A DNA stretch of 38,269 nucleotides from Collinsella aerofaciens (GTDB taxonomy: Bacteria > Actinomycetota > Coriobacteriia > Coriobacteriales > Coriobacteriaceae), in assembly GCF_015557435.1 (NCBI RefSeq), contig NZ_JADNOH010000080.1, positions 1 through 38,269 on the forward strand, given 5' to 3'. Below, piece after piece: positions 8,216 to 17,136 of the stretch. The notes beneath the pieces were generated by a model that was given only the letters and a program-made list of their open reading frames with translations, was not told the DNA's origin and made no database searches. Numbering within the stretch: the stretch's first letter is position 1; each line of letters begins with the position of its first letter. The translations under genes were made by a program, and so were the position numbers.

Positions 8216-9949
8216 ATGTCGCAAAACGATCGAACTCAACTGATTCCCGATCCGCAGCAGCCGAGCAGGCACACCGGTGGCGTTCAGTCGCCGCGTCCTA
8301 TCGCGCCGAGCCACGGTCAGCAGCGTAGTGCAGCAAACGCTTCCCAACGCCCGAACCAACAGCGACAGCAGCGTCAACAACGTCAGCAGCGCCAGGCAAA
8401 CGGCAATGCGCCCAAGCAGCCCCCCACGCACGCTCGAGGCGATCGTGGCCCCGCGCACAAACCCGCCGAGAACAATAAGTCGGGCAAAAAGACGACGCTC
8501 TTTGTCGTCCTGGGTCTAATCGTCATTGTCTATATCGTAGGCGTCGTAGCATTTTCGCAGGTAGCCTACCCCAAAACCACCATCGTCGGCGTCGACGTCT
8601 CGTTCTCCAACGCTTCGTCTGCCGCCACCAAGGTCAATTCGGCATGGAAGCACTATAAGCTCACCGTGACAGGCGATGACTTTAACTGGACCTATCAGCC
8701 CGAGTCCGATGAGCCCATCGTCGACGGAGAGGCTGCCGCAAAAGAGATCATCAGCCACAACGAAGCCTTTATATGGCCGGTCCGCCTTGTGGAATCCTTA
8801 AGCGGCAAAACCAAAACAACCGCTACCTCCAACGAAGTCGATCTTGATCAAGACGTCGACCTGTCAATGCTCTCCGACACCTTTGACCAAAAGAAATTTG
8901 AGAAGGATCTGGGCGCCGCCATTGAAGAGTTTAACGAGGGCCGTTCGGGCACGTTCGAGGCCAATAGCTCCTATGACGAGCAGGCCGGCAAGTTTACCGT
9001 CGAGAAGGCGCGCTCCAACGAAAAACTCAACCGCGAGCATGTCATTAAGTATGCCGAGCTCGAGCTTGCCTCGCTGGCCGAGTCCGTAGATCTTTCCAAG
9101 CTCGGCAACGATGCCTATGAGCCGCTCAATGGAACGCTGACCGATGATCAGATTCAGGCCGCATGCGATGCCGCCAACAACTTCCTAGGCGTCAACGTGA
9201 CCCTCAAGCTCAACGGCGAGGATGCCGGCAAGGTTGATGGCAGCTCCGTATTGCAGTGGATCAGCTTTGCCGATCCGGCCAGCCCCACGCTCGATACGTC
9301 ACAGATCAGCAGCTGGGCAGCCGAGCTCGCTAACGGCTTTAATACCGTGGGCTCCACTCGCTGGTGGACGCGCGCCGATGGCAAGCAGTGCGCCGTCGAA
9401 GGCGGTGACTTTGGTTGGTCCATCGACAGCAGCTCGCTCGCCAAGCAGGTCGAGGACGCCATTAACAACAAGCAGACCGGAGAAATCGAGATCAAGTACT
9501 CCCAGAAGGCCGACACCTTTACCGCAAAGGGAGAGCCCGACTGGAAGGCGTATATCGACGTAGATCTGTCCGAGCAGCACGCGCGCTACTACGACGAGAA
9601 CGGCAATATCGTGTGGGAGGCCAACTTTATTTCCGGCAAACCGGGCGAAGACGCCACCCCCGAGGGCGTGTGGCAGATCAACAGCAACGACGGCGGCAGC
9701 ACCCTGATCGGAGCCAAGGACCCCGAGACCGGCAAGCCCAAATACGAGAGCCCGGTGAGCTACTGGATGCCGTTTGAGGGCAATATGATCGGCTTCCACG
9801 ACGCCACCTGGCAAAACGACAAGAGCTTCGATAATGCCGAGTCGTACAAGTGGTGCGGCAGCCACGGTTGCATCAACCTGCGCCTGACAGACGCCAAGGC
9901 ACTTCACGACTGCATCAAAGTCGGCCTGTGCGTGGTTGTCCACTCGTAG
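8216..9949 (+). CDS. Membrane-anchored L,D-transpeptidase (YkuD domain)
   Basis: Forms 3-3 cross-links in peptidoglycan or attaches proteins to it, acting outside the membrane. The 577-residue product has a cytoplasmic Gln/Arg-rich tail with a short RQQ repeat at about 50-60, one membrane segment at about 94-116, an extracytoplasmic region that resembles the peptidoglycan-binding domain found in VanW-type and other YkuD proteins, and a C-terminal YkuD domain. The catalytic motif is His528 followed by SHGC at 549-552, with Cys552 as nucleophile. Start choice: ATG 8207 lies one base from the GAAGGA site and ATG 8216 ten bases away, so 8216 is preferred. It is preceded by TATAAT and appears monocistronic. 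Confidence 0.92.
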   Translation: MSQNDRTQLIPDPQQPSRHTGGVQSPRPIAPSHGQQRSAANASQRPNQQRQQRQQRQQRQANGNAPKQPPTHARGDRGPAHKPAENNKSGKKTTLFVVLGLIVIVYIVGVVAFSQVAYPKTTIVGVDVSFSNASSAATKVNSAWKHYKLTVTGDDFNWTYQPESDEPIVDGEAAAKEIISHNEAFIWPVRLVESLSGKTKTTATSNEVDLDQDVDLSMLSDTFDQKKFEKDLGAAIEEFNEGRSGTFEANSSYDEQAGKFTVEKARSNEKLNREHVIKYAELELASLAESVDLSKLGNDAYEPLNGTLTDDQIQAACDAANNFLGVNVTLKLNGEDAGKVDGSSVLQWISFADPASPTLDTSQISSWAAELANGFNTVGSTRWWTRADGKQCAVEGGDFGWSIDSSSLAKQVEDAINNKQTGEIEIKYSQKADTFTAKGEPDWKAYIDVDLSEQHARYYDENGNIVWEANFISGKPGEDATPEGVWQINSNDGGSTLIGAKDPETGKPKYESPVSYWMPFEGNMIGFHDATWQNDKSFDNAESYKWCGSHGCINLRLTDAKALHDCIKVGLCVVVHS

Positions 9950-10018
9950 TGCAACGCGCACATTCCTACAACATGGAGCTGCTGCGACCAATCTAACAGT
10001 TCCGAAAGAAACCGTCCC

Positions 10019-10046
10019 ATGCGCCCGCCCCAACCGGTGGGCGCAT
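10019..10046 (+). other. Hairpin between the transpeptidase gene and macA
   Basis: An 8-bp stem, ATGCGCCC at 10019-10026 with GGGCGCAT at 10039-10046, has a 12-base loop. It has no T-run, so it is a poor intrinsic terminator. A TATACT that could serve as a -10 box for the macA operon overlaps its 3' end (10046-10051). Confidence 0.35.
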
Positions 10047-10081
10047 ATACTAATCGAGGTACTTTCTATAAAGGAGACGCT

Positions 10082-11518
10082 ATGCCGAATGTCCCCACGA
10101 CCACCCCGGGCCCGGATGATACCGAGCACACGCCCGAAGGTGTCACCGAAACGATTCCTCTGATTACAAACGCACATGCCGACAAACAGAGCGGACGCGC
10201 GAACGATGCGACCGAGATTTCCGATGAAGAGGCATATGCCAAGCTCAAGGCAAAGCGTGCCGAACGTCGACGCAAAAAGCTGATTCGTCGCGGTATTGCC
10301 GCCGGCGTCGTGGGTTCCATCGCGCTCATTGCCATTGTCGCAACCCTGGTTATCAATGCGCAGCCACAGGGCGCTAGTGGGCCTGTGACCGACATGGTGA
10401 CCGAGGGCGCGTTTACCACAACGGTCGAGGCGAAAGGCCAGCTCAAACCCATTACGTCCTCAGTGGTCTCCCCTTCTGTCGACGGTACGGTCGATTCGAT
10501 CAACGTGCAGGCAGGCCAATCCGTCAACGAGGGCGACGTGCTTATGACCATCAAAAACGACGAGCTCGACCGCAACGTTGCCGAGGCGCAGCGTGCAGTT
10601 GCAGCCGCCCAGGAAGACCTCACCAACGCACAGAAAGCCGCCGCTGCCGCGCAGGCCACCCCAACGACGGACGTCGATGGAGCTTCCGCAGCGGCTGGCG
10701 TCTCCGCCGCATCAGCGGACACGAACGTCGTATCGGCCGCGCAGCGCAGCCTCGCTTCGGCCCAGGCAAACCTCGATCAGGCGAATGCCAAGGCAGCCAG
10801 CCGTACGGTCACGGCCCCGAGCTCGGGTAGCATCGTGGAGCTCAACGCCAAGGTGGGCGCCACGGTAACAGGCGGCATGATCATGGGCGAAAGCGACACG
10901 AGCGGCGGCAAGCAGTGCATGCAGATCGCCGACCTGTCCAAAATGAAGGTGACCGTGCAGGTGGGCGAAAAGGACATCGCCAAGATCGCCGTTGGGCAGA
11001 GCGCCAACGTCACGTATCCCGCGTTTCCCGATATCGTGAGCCAGGGCACCGTCACGGCTATCGCGTCGGTGGCAAACTCCGACGCCGCCAACGGTGGCGG
11101 CGGCAGCGTAACCTTTAACGTCGACATCCTCATCGAGGCGCCCGACGCGCGCCTGAAGCCGGGCATGACGGCCGAGGTATCGGTGGTGACCGAGCAGCTC
11201 AACGACGTGGTGATGGTGCCGACGATGGCGCTCATGACTGAAGACGGCGAACACTATTACGTCAACGTGGCGACTGATGACGAGGGTAAGCAAACCCGTC
11301 GCGTGAAGGTGGCCGTCGTGACGCAAAACGACAACGAAGCCGTAGTCGGCAAGACACAGGTCAAGCGCGACGACCAGGGCAACGAGATCAACCCCAACGT
11401 GCCGGTTACCAAGCTGCGCGATGGCGACACCCTCGTCATGGACACCGGAGCGAACGCAACGGCTGACGGCGGCTACAGCGCGGATTCGGGCAGTATGTCT
11501 GACGATGAGGGCATGTAA
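10082..11518 (+). CDS. macA: MacA/HlyD-type efflux adaptor subunit
   Basis: Periplasmic-adaptor-like subunit that works with a MacB-type ABC transporter, here in a cell with probably no outer membrane. The 478-residue product has a charged cytoplasmic N-terminus, one membrane segment at about 70-92, a lipoyl (biotinyl-like) half motif around TVDSINVQAGQSVNEGDVL, an Ala/Gln-rich coiled coil, the second lipoyl half (APSSGSIVELNAKVGATV) and a beta-barrel domain, with a low-complexity C-terminus. The start ATG 10082 has AAGGAG five bases upstream; an in-frame ATG at 10021 lacks a ribosome site. Its stop overlaps the next start (TAATG). The substrate is unknown; such sets export peptides, macrolides or lipids. 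Confidence 0.9.
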   Translation: MPNVPTTTPGPDDTEHTPEGVTETIPLITNAHADKQSGRANDATEISDEEAYAKLKAKRAERRRKKLIRRGIAAGVVGSIALIAIVATLVINAQPQGASGPVTDMVTEGAFTTTVEAKGQLKPITSSVVSPSVDGTVDSINVQAGQSVNEGDVLMTIKNDELDRNVAEAQRAVAAAQEDLTNAQKAAAAAQATPTTDVDGASAAAGVSAASADTNVVSAAQRSLASAQANLDQANAKAASRTVTAPSSGSIVELNAKVGATVTGGMIMGESDTSGGKQCMQIADLSKMKVTVQVGEKDIAKIAVGQSANVTYPAFPDIVSQGTVTAIASVANSDAANGGGGSVTFNVDILIEAPDARLKPGMTAEVSVVTEQLNDVVMVPTMALMTEDGEHYYVNVATDDEGKQTRRVKVAVVTQNDNEAVVGKTQVKRDDQGNEINPNVPVTKLRDGDTLVMDTGANATADGGYSADSGSMSDDEGM

Positions 11519-12291
11519 TGCGTCCCGTTATCGACATCCGCAACGTACACCGCATCTTTGAGAGCGAGGCGGCTTGCGCCCACATCCTGCACAACGTGAG
11601 CCTAGCGGTAGAACCCGGCGAATTCGTCGCTATCACCGGCCCCTCGGGCTCGGGCAAATCAACGCTCATGAACATCCTAGGCTGCCTGGACAAACCGACG
11701 GCGGGCGACTACTACCTGCAAGGGCTCAACGTGGCCGAGCTCGACGATGACGAGCTCACCGAAGTCCGCGCCCTGAGCATTGGCTTTGTCTTTCAGAGCT
11801 TCAACCTGCTGCCGCGCCTGTCGGTTATCGAAAACGTGATGCTGCCGCTGGCCTACACCAATGTGCCCCGTAGCCAGCGCGAGATGCGCGCCGTGCACGC
11901 GCTGCAGGCCGTCATGCTGCCCGTCGACCACTGGGACCACCGCATATCCGAGCTCTCGGGCGGCCAGATGCAGCGTGTCGCAATCGCGCGCGCCCTCGTC
12001 AATGACCCGCCCATCATCCTAGCCGATGAGCCGACGGGAAACCTGGACTCCGCTACCGGAGCGCTTGTGATGGAGACCTTCCATAAGCTCCAGAAGCGCG
12101 GCAAAACCATCGCGCTTATCACACACGACCCCGGCATCGCCGCCGAGGCCGACCGTGCCGTGACCATCCGCGACGGTCGCATTCACGACGGCGCGTATAT
12201 TCCACATGCACCGCGGACCCTACGCAGCACCGTAGATAGCCTGCCCATGATTTCCGCCTCCGCCAACCCGCCGAAAGGAGAGATGGCATGA
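11518..12291 (+). CDS. MacB/LolD-type ABC transporter ATPase
   Basis: ATPase subunit of the adaptor-ATPase-permease set. The 257-residue product has Walker A GPSGSGKST at 41-49, a Q-loop near residue 93, the signature LSGGQ at 146-150 and Walker B ending in DEP at 170-172, with the H-loop in ITHD. It shows the usual LolD/MacB-family pattern. The ATG overlaps the macA stop by one base and its own stop overlaps the permease start by four, so the three genes are translationally coupled. In E. coli MacB, ATPase and permease are one chain; here they are separate, as is usual in Gram-positive bacteria. Confidence 0.94.
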   Translation: MRPVIDIRNVHRIFESEAACAHILHNVSLAVEPGEFVAITGPSGSGKSTLMNILGCLDKPTAGDYYLQGLNVAELDDDELTEVRALSIGFVFQSFNLLPRLSVIENVMLPLAYTNVPRSQREMRAVHALQAVMLPVDHWDHRISELSGGQMQRVAIARALVNDPPIILADEPTGNLDSATGALVMETFHKLQKRGKTIALITHDPGIAAEADRAVTIRDGRIHDGAYIPHAPRTLRSTVDSLPMISASANPPKGEMA

Positions 12292-13502
12292 GCGCCCGCG
12301 ATCTCATCCAGGAATCCCTTCACTCGCTCGAGGCCAACAAGGGGCGCAGCCTGCTCACCATCCTGGGCATTGTCATCGGCATCGCCTCGGTTATCGCCAT
12401 GACTTCGCTCATCGGCGGCATCCAAAACAGCCTGGTCAACAGCCTGGGCCTCAATGCGGCACGCATGGTGCAAATCTATTCGTCGCAAGAACTCACCGAG
12501 TCGGACATCGAGAAGCTTCAAAAACTGGTGCCGCAGATAGAGCAGATCGGCATTGTCGACAGCGCGTATACCGAGTACAAGACCGGCGATAAAAGCTATA
12601 CCGTCATGGCGCAGGGCGTCGATAGCGACATGCTCGACGCCGTGGGGGCCAGCAAGCTCGTTGCGGGGCGCACCTATTCCCAGGCCGAGTCCCAATCAGG
12701 CTCGCGCGTGGCGCTCATCAGCCGCAACGGTGCCGATCAGCTTTACGGCAACGAACAGGATGCGCTGGGGAAAACCATCAAGGTTTCCAACGGCGAGGTG
12801 CAGATTGTAGGCGTGATTGATGGCGGCAGCGACTCCATGGGCTCGCTCACGTTGTATATGCCACGCGAAACCATCTCAGGCCTGTTTGGCGACGAGAATC
12901 CCTCATTCCCCAGCGTGACGGCACTTGCCGCCGAGGGCACGGACATGGATGAGCTCTGTAAGACCATCGAGTCCAAGGTGCGCGCGATGAAGGGCATCAC
13001 GGAGGATGATGAGTACGACAGTGTATCGGCGACCTCCATGAAAAGCGCTATCGATGCACTCAACTCCTTTATGGGCGCGTTCTCGCTCATCATGGGTGCT
13101 GTCGCCAGCATCTCGCTGCTTGTCGGCGGTATCGGCATTATGAATATGATGCTTACCAACGTGACCGAGCGCATTCGCGAGATCGGCATCCGCCGCGCTC
13201 TGGGCGCCAGTCGTCGCGATATCACCGCGCAGTTTTTGGCCGAGTCCTCGGCGCTGTGCGTCACCGGCGGACTGTTGGGTGTCCTGATTGGCTATCTGCT
13301 GGCATGGGGTCTCACGTTCTTTGCCGCAAGCTCGGGCATCATGAGCGAGTTTGGAGCTACCGGGACGATCACGCCAAGCTTCTCCATTACGACAGTGTTG
13401 AGCGCGTTTGCCGTATCGGTCGGCATCGGCGTAATCTTTGGCTTCTATCCCGCTCGCCGCGCAGCAAAGCTCGACCCGGTGGAGTGCCTACGCTACCAGT
13501 AA
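12288..13502 (+). CDS. MacB/FtsX-family ABC permease
   Basis: Membrane subunit of the MacB-like transporter. The 404-residue product has one N-terminal membrane segment (LLTILGIVIGIASVIAM), a large extracytoplasmic MacB periplasmic-core domain at about 50-270, and three C-terminal segments forming the FtsX domain with the conserved stretch NVTERIREIGIRRALGA before the second of these. The start overlaps the ATPase stop by four bases and has an AAGGAG site. It is the last gene before the island; just after its stop comes a palindromic element and the sequence character changes. Confidence 0.94.
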   Translation: MSARDLIQESLHSLEANKGRSLLTILGIVIGIASVIAMTSLIGGIQNSLVNSLGLNAARMVQIYSSQELTESDIEKLQKLVPQIEQIGIVDSAYTEYKTGDKSYTVMAQGVDSDMLDAVGASKLVAGRTYSQAESQSGSRVALISRNGADQLYGNEQDALGKTIKVSNGEVQIVGVIDGGSDSMGSLTLYMPRETISGLFGDENPSFPSVTALAAEGTDMDELCKTIESKVRAMKGITEDDEYDSVSATSMKSAIDALNSFMGAFSLIMGAVASISLLVGGIGIMNMMLTNVTERIREIGIRRALGASRRDITAQFLAESSALCVTGGLLGVLIGYLLAWGLTFFAASSGIMSEFGATGTITPSFSITTVLSAFAVSVGIGVIFGFYPARRAAKLDPVECLRYQ

Positions 13503-13514
13503 GCCACCACCAAC

Positions 13515-13583
13515 AAGTTGCGGTGAATTAGGGACTGAATATGCTATCTAGCAGCAAAAACAGACACTATTTCACCGCAACTT
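13515..13583. repeat. Palindromic element at the left edge of the corrinoid island
   Basis: Arms AAGTTGCGGTGAA (13515-13527) and TTCACCGCAACTT (13571-13583) match perfectly over 13 bp. One mismatch and three more pairs follow inward, and a small TGCT/AGCA hairpin lies in the 43-base centre. There is no T-run on either strand, so a REPIN-like repeat is favoured over a terminator for the macB set. Its right end coincides with the start of the transposase-like remnant. Confidence 0.65.
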
Positions 13584-13584
13584 A

Positions 13585-13711
13585 TTGAAGGGCTGCTTGC
13601 GCCAGTTCCGGCGTCGTCCTCGAGCTATTGGCGGATGACGGTCTTGTACGGTTCGAGCTTGCTCGAGGCGCTCCTCCTCGCGGGCGGGAGGGCGCGCAGG
13701 CGCGGCGAGCG
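13585..13711 (-). pseudogene. Possible IS21-type transposase (IstA) N-terminal remnant
   Basis: On the minus strand one frame reads ...LPPARRSASSKLEPYKTVIRQ, then a TAG stop (13627-13625), then LEDDAGTGASS. The pattern of a basic Pro/Arg stretch, SKLEPYK and a following acidic helix resembles the linker after the helix-turn-helix in IS21-family IstA proteins. Only about 40 codons remain, with no start, an internal stop and the ends cut by cbiJ and the palindrome. The similarity is from memory of the family and is weak. If correct, it marks a recombination scar at the island boundary. Confidence 0.35.
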
Positions 13712-13712
13712 C

Positions 13713-14486
13713 CTAGCGCGCGAACTCCCGTAAGAGCGCGTCTTCCACTTCCCGAAGCGAAAGGGCCCCGCCTCCCTCGGCGGGACGGGCGACCACGATA
13801 CAGCGCGCTCCCACGTCGCGCGCGGAGGCGATCTTCTCGGCCGTGCCGCCTACGGTTCCCGAGTCCTTGGTCACAAGCCACTGGGCGCCCACCTGCCGAA
13901 GCATCGCCTCGTTGAGCTCGCGAGTGAAGGGCCCCTGCATGCCGATGACGTGCGACGGCGAAAACCCCGCGTCGATGCACTTCGTTATAGCACCGGGCAG
14001 CGGGAGCACACGCACGAAGAAGCGCTCCGCGAAATCGGCGACGCGCGTGTAGGGAGCAAGCGCCTTGCTCCCCGTCGTGAGAAGCGCGCGACCCGGGTTC
14101 TCGGAGAGAAAGCGCGCCGCGCAGGCGATCGACGCGACCGAGACGACGCCTTTGGGCAGCGCCTCGACCGGGCGCGTAAGGCGCAGGCATCGTGCACCCA
14201 CGGCGAGCGAAGCGGCCCGGATGTTGCCGCTTGCGAGCGTAGCGAAGGGGTGCGTGGCGTCGACGACGATGCGCGCGCCGGAAAGCTCGCGCTCCATGTC
14301 GGCCTCGTCGAGCCTGCCCGCATGCACCTCGATGCCCGGAAGCTCGCCCAAAAGCTCACCTCCGTACTCGGTTGCCGCGTAGGCACGGGCGGGGATGCCC
14401 GCCCCGCTCGCCCATTCGCACAGAAGGCGGCCCTCGGTGGTGCCGGCGAAGATGCGCAGCGCCGGCGCGGATGCGGGCGCCGTCAC
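13713..14486 (-). CDS. cbiJ: Cobalt-precorrin-6A reductase
   Basis: Reduces the macrocycle of (cobalt-)precorrin-6A with NAD(P)H in the cytoplasm. The 257-residue product starts with an FAGTTEGRLL nucleotide-binding loop and shows family features DATHPFA and the C-terminal TKDSGTVGGTAEKI. The GTG start overlaps the cbiC stop in a GTGA. It is the last gene of the 17-gene operon. A 6-bp GC hairpin (13698-13703 with 13709-13714) overlaps its stop codon but has no T-run, so operon termination is not clearly visible. Confidence 0.9.
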   Translation of the reverse strand: MTAPASAPALRIFAGTTEGRLLCEWASGAGIPARAYAATEYGGELLGELPGIEVHAGRLDEADMERELSGARIVVDATHPFATLASGNIRAASLAVGARCLRLTRPVEALPKGVVSVASIACAARFLSENPGRALLTTGSKALAPYTRVADFAERFFVRVLPLPGAITKCIDAGFSPSHVIGMQGPFTRELNEAMLRQVGAQWLVTKDSGTVGGTAEKIASARDVGARCIVVARPAEGGGALSLREVEDALLREFAR

Positions 14487-15124
14487 TTCGGGCCGCCTGG
14501 GCGCGTGATCTCGTAGAGCAGCGCGTTCATAATGGCGGCCGCCACGGTCGAGCCGCCCTTGCGACCCCTCGCGACGATGGCCGGCACGCGTCGCGCGAGT
14601 AGCTCCTCTTTCGCCTCGACCACGTTCACAAACCCAACCGGCACCCCAACGACGAGCGCGGGCGCGATCTTCCCCGCGTCCATGAGCTCGGCGAGGCGCA
14701 GAAGTGCTGTGGGAGCGTTGCCGACGGCCACGATGAGCGGACCCTCGATGCCGCAAGCTTTGTCCATGCTCGCAACGGCGCGAGTCGTGCCCGCGGCGCG
14801 CGCCGTTGCGGCGACATCCGGGTCGGCCATGTAGCACACGGCCTGGCAGCCGATCTTCGCGAGCGCGGGCTTGCTTATGCCTGCGAGCGCCATGTTCGTG
14901 TCGGTGAGCACCGTGGCCCCTGCGCGCAGTGCGTCGAGCGCACAGTGCGCGGCGTCATGGGTGAACACGAGGGAATCGGCGTACGAGAAGTCGGCAGTGG
15001 TGTGGATGACGCGCTTCACGACGGGCTCTTCGAGCGGCGGGAACGTGCGGCCGCCAAGCTCTTCGGTGATGATCTCGAAGCTGCGCCGCTCGATGTCGCC
15101 GGGCGCCATCTCCTTGGAATCCAT
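14483..15124 (-). CDS. cbiC: Cobalt-precorrin-8 methylmutase
   Basis: Moves the C-11 methyl group to C-12, giving cobyrinate. The 213-residue product matches CbiC/CobH in length and carries the catalytic histidine at 41 in VKRVIHTTADFSY, corresponding to His43 of CobH. The C-terminal half has the conserved GNAPTALLRL and PVGFVNVVEAKEEL segments. ATG 15124 directly abuts the cobO stop and has an AAGGAG site inside cobO. Fourth-base overlap with cbiJ behind it shows tight coupling. Confidence 0.94.
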   Translation of the reverse strand: MDSKEMAPGDIERRSFEIITEELGGRTFPPLEEPVVKRVIHTTADFSYADSLVFTHDAAHCALDALRAGATVLTDTNMALAGISKPALAKIGCQAVCYMADPDVAATARAAGTTRAVASMDKACGIEGPLIVAVGNAPTALLRLAELMDAGKIAPALVVGVPVGFVNVVEAKEELLARRVPAIVARGRKGGSTVAAAIMNALLYEITRPGGPK

Positions 15125-15640
15125 CTAGTACTCCACTCCTTCCCTTGCACATATCCCCTGAGAGTAGGGGTGTTTCTCGCACCGCATCTCGGTTATGTAG
15201 TCGGCCTTCTCCACGATCTTGCGGGAAGGCGCGCGCCCGGTGAGCGCTACTTCGACGCCGCGCGCGGACATATCGAGCGCGCGGTCCACGAGCGCCTCGT
15301 CGACAAGCCCCTTCGAAAGCGCGTCGAGCGCCTCGTCGAGCACGAGCAGCCCCTCCTGCGCGCCCTCGAGCTCGGCGAGCGCGGAAGCGAGGTTCCCATC
15401 GTGCAGCTCGCGCGTCGCGGCAAGTTCTTCCGACGTCATCGACCAGGCAAACTTGTCCGACGCCTTCCCCGCGAACACGGGCACGCCGAAATGCTCGGCG
15501 AGTAGGCGCACCTCCCCGCTTTCGCCGTCTTTCAGGAACTGCACGACGACGACGCGGCGGCCTGCGGCGAGCATGCGAAGGGCGAGGCCCATCGCCGCCG
15601 TGGTCTTGCCTTTGCCGTCGCCATGATACACATGGATCAT
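15125..15640 (-). CDS. cobO: Cob(I)alamin adenosyltransferase, CobO/BtuR type
   Basis: Transfers the 5'-deoxyadenosyl group of ATP to the reduced corrinoid. The 171-residue product begins with a P-loop GDGKGKTT at 7-14, which in this family is used in an inverted way to release triphosphate, and keeps VVVVQFLKDG and the late TGRAP segment. ATG 15640 overlaps the cbiP stop (ATGA) with GAGGAGG upstream. Upstream in-frame codons are inside cbiP and are not used. Slightly shorter than E. coli BtuR because the N-terminal helix is missing, which is common in Gram-positive versions. Confidence 0.93.
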   Translation of the reverse strand: MIHVYHGDGKGKTTAAMGLALRMLAAGRRVVVVQFLKDGESGEVRLLAEHFGVPVFAGKASDKFAWSMTSEELAATRELHDGNLASALAELEGAQEGLLVLDEALDALSKGLVDEALVDRALDMSARGVEVALTGRAPSRKIVEKADYITEMRCEKHPYSQGICAREGVEY

Positions 15641-17136
15641 ACGCCCTCCTCGATAATGCGGTAGACATACTCCATGTCGAGCGCCCCGCGCACGGAGTCG
15701 GCCAGGCGGTCGAACTCGCACGCACGGTGATCGGCCGCGGACACCGCGCCCTCAGCACCCACGACGCTCTCGGGCAGGCCGCGCATGCGCGCGAGCGAGC
15801 GTGCGAGGGCGAGCGCCACTCCCGGTTCGTCGAACAGGCCGTGGAGATAGGTTCCGAACACGTTTCCGCAGGCCGCTCCTTCTGGTTTGCCGCCAATCGT
15901 GCCCGCAGGGGCGCAGGAGACGGTCGTTTCGCCGTCGTGAATCTCGTACCCGCGCGCCGTCATGCCGTTCCACACCGAGAACGCGCCTTGGGCGCCCGTG
16001 ATGCGCAGCTCCGACTGGGCGAGGCGCTTTTCCTCCTTGAACACCGTACTTGCAGGGATGAGCCCGAGCCCGCGCGCGGTGCCAGCGCCTTCCCTGCCGT
16101 GCGGGTCGGAAAGCTCGTCTCCCAAAAGCTGGTAGCCTCCGCATATGCCGAGCACCGGCGTGCCCGCGCCCGAAAGCGCGCGTACACAGGCTCCGATGCC
16201 GCTAGCCGCAAGCCAGCGCGCGTCGTCGAGCGTGGTCTTCGAGCCGGGGAGCACCACCAGGTCGGGCCGGCCCAGATCGGTCGTCGAGGAAACGTAGCGC
16301 ACGCCCACGCCGGGCACGCGCGAAAGCGGGTCGAAGTCGGTGAAGTTCGACAGATGCGGAAGGCGCACGACGGCGACGTCGATGACCCCGCGCGCCTCGC
16401 GGGCAGACAGGCGCGGCGCGAGCGAGTCCTCGTCGTCCAGGTCGAGCGTAAGATACGGCACGACTCCCACGACGGGAACCCCGCACATCTTCTCGAGCGG
16501 GGCCAAACCCGGGCGCAGGATTTCCACATCGCCGCGGAACTTGTTCACCACAAGCCCCCGCAAAAGCGCGCGGTCCTCGGGCGCAAGGAGCGCGACCGTG
16601 CCGTAGAGCTGGGCAAACACCCCGCCTGGGTCGATGTCGCCCGCGAGCAGCACGGGGGAGGACACGGTGCGCGCAAGCCCCATGTTGACGATGTCGTTTT
16701 CAGCAAGGTTGATTTCGACGGGGCTGCCGGCGCCCTCGATGACGATAAGGTCGTTTTCCTCCGCGAGCGAATCGAACGCCTCCAAAATCTGCGGCATGAG
16801 CGCCTTCTTTCGCGCGAAGTAGTCCCTCGCAGCGAAGGCTCCCTGCGCCTTGCCGGCCACGATGAGCTGGCTTCGGTGGTCGCTTTCGGGCTTGAGCAGG
16901 ATGGGGTTCATGCGCACGTCGGGCGCGATGCCGCACGCCTCGGCCTGCATAATCTGGGCGCGCCCCATCTCGAGCCCGTCGGCCGTGACACCGCTGTTGA
17001 GCGCCATGTTCTGGCTCTTGAAGGGAGCCACGCGCAGGCCGTCCTGCGAAAGCACGCGGCACAGCCCCGCCGCAAGCAGGCTCTTCCCCGCGTTCGACAT
17101 GGTGCCCTGGATCATGATGGGCTTCGCCCTACCCAC
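15637..17136 (-). CDS. cbiP: Cobyric acid synthase (glutamine-hydrolysing)
   Basis: Amidates positions b, d, e and g of adenosylcobyrinate a,c-diamide. The 499-residue product has an N-terminal dethiobiotin-synthetase-like P-loop GTMSNAGKS at 11-19, the KSQNMALNS motif, and a C-terminal class I glutaminase-like domain with the Cys in GICGGYQLLG and the His in FGTYLHGLFD. Start: a GTG at 17136 with a perfect AAGGAGG nine bases upstream, overlapping cobD by eight bases. Methionine-initiated alternatives are internal or lack a ribosome site. Confidence 0.95.
   Translation of the reverse strand: MGRAKPIMIQGTMSNAGKSLLAAGLCRVLSQDGLRVAPFKSQNMALNSGVTADGLEMGRAQIMQAEACGIAPDVRMNPILLKPESDHRSQLIVAGKAQGAFAARDYFARKKALMPQILEAFDSLAEENDLIVIEGAGSPVEINLAENDIVNMGLARTVSSPVLLAGDIDPGGVFAQLYGTVALLAPEDRALLRGLVVNKFRGDVEILRPGLAPLEKMCGVPVVGVVPYLTLDLDDEDSLAPRLSAREARGVIDVAVVRLPHLSNFTDFDPLSRVPGVGVRYVSSTTDLGRPDLVVLPGSKTTLDDARWLAASGIGACVRALSGAGTPVLGICGGYQLLGDELSDPHGREGAGTARGLGLIPASTVFKEEKRLAQSELRITGAQGAFSVWNGMTARGYEIHDGETTVSCAPAGTIGGKPEGAACGNVFGTYLHGLFDEPGVALALARSLARMRGLPESVVGAEGAVSAADHRACEFDRLADSVRGALDMEYVYRIIEEGV

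Noticed and set aside
13582-14190. Minus-strand frame of 202 codons overlapping cbiJ
   Set aside because: It overlaps cbiJ in another frame and is Arg/Ala-rich; only its neighbouring frame near 13585-13711 shows a transposase-like stretch.
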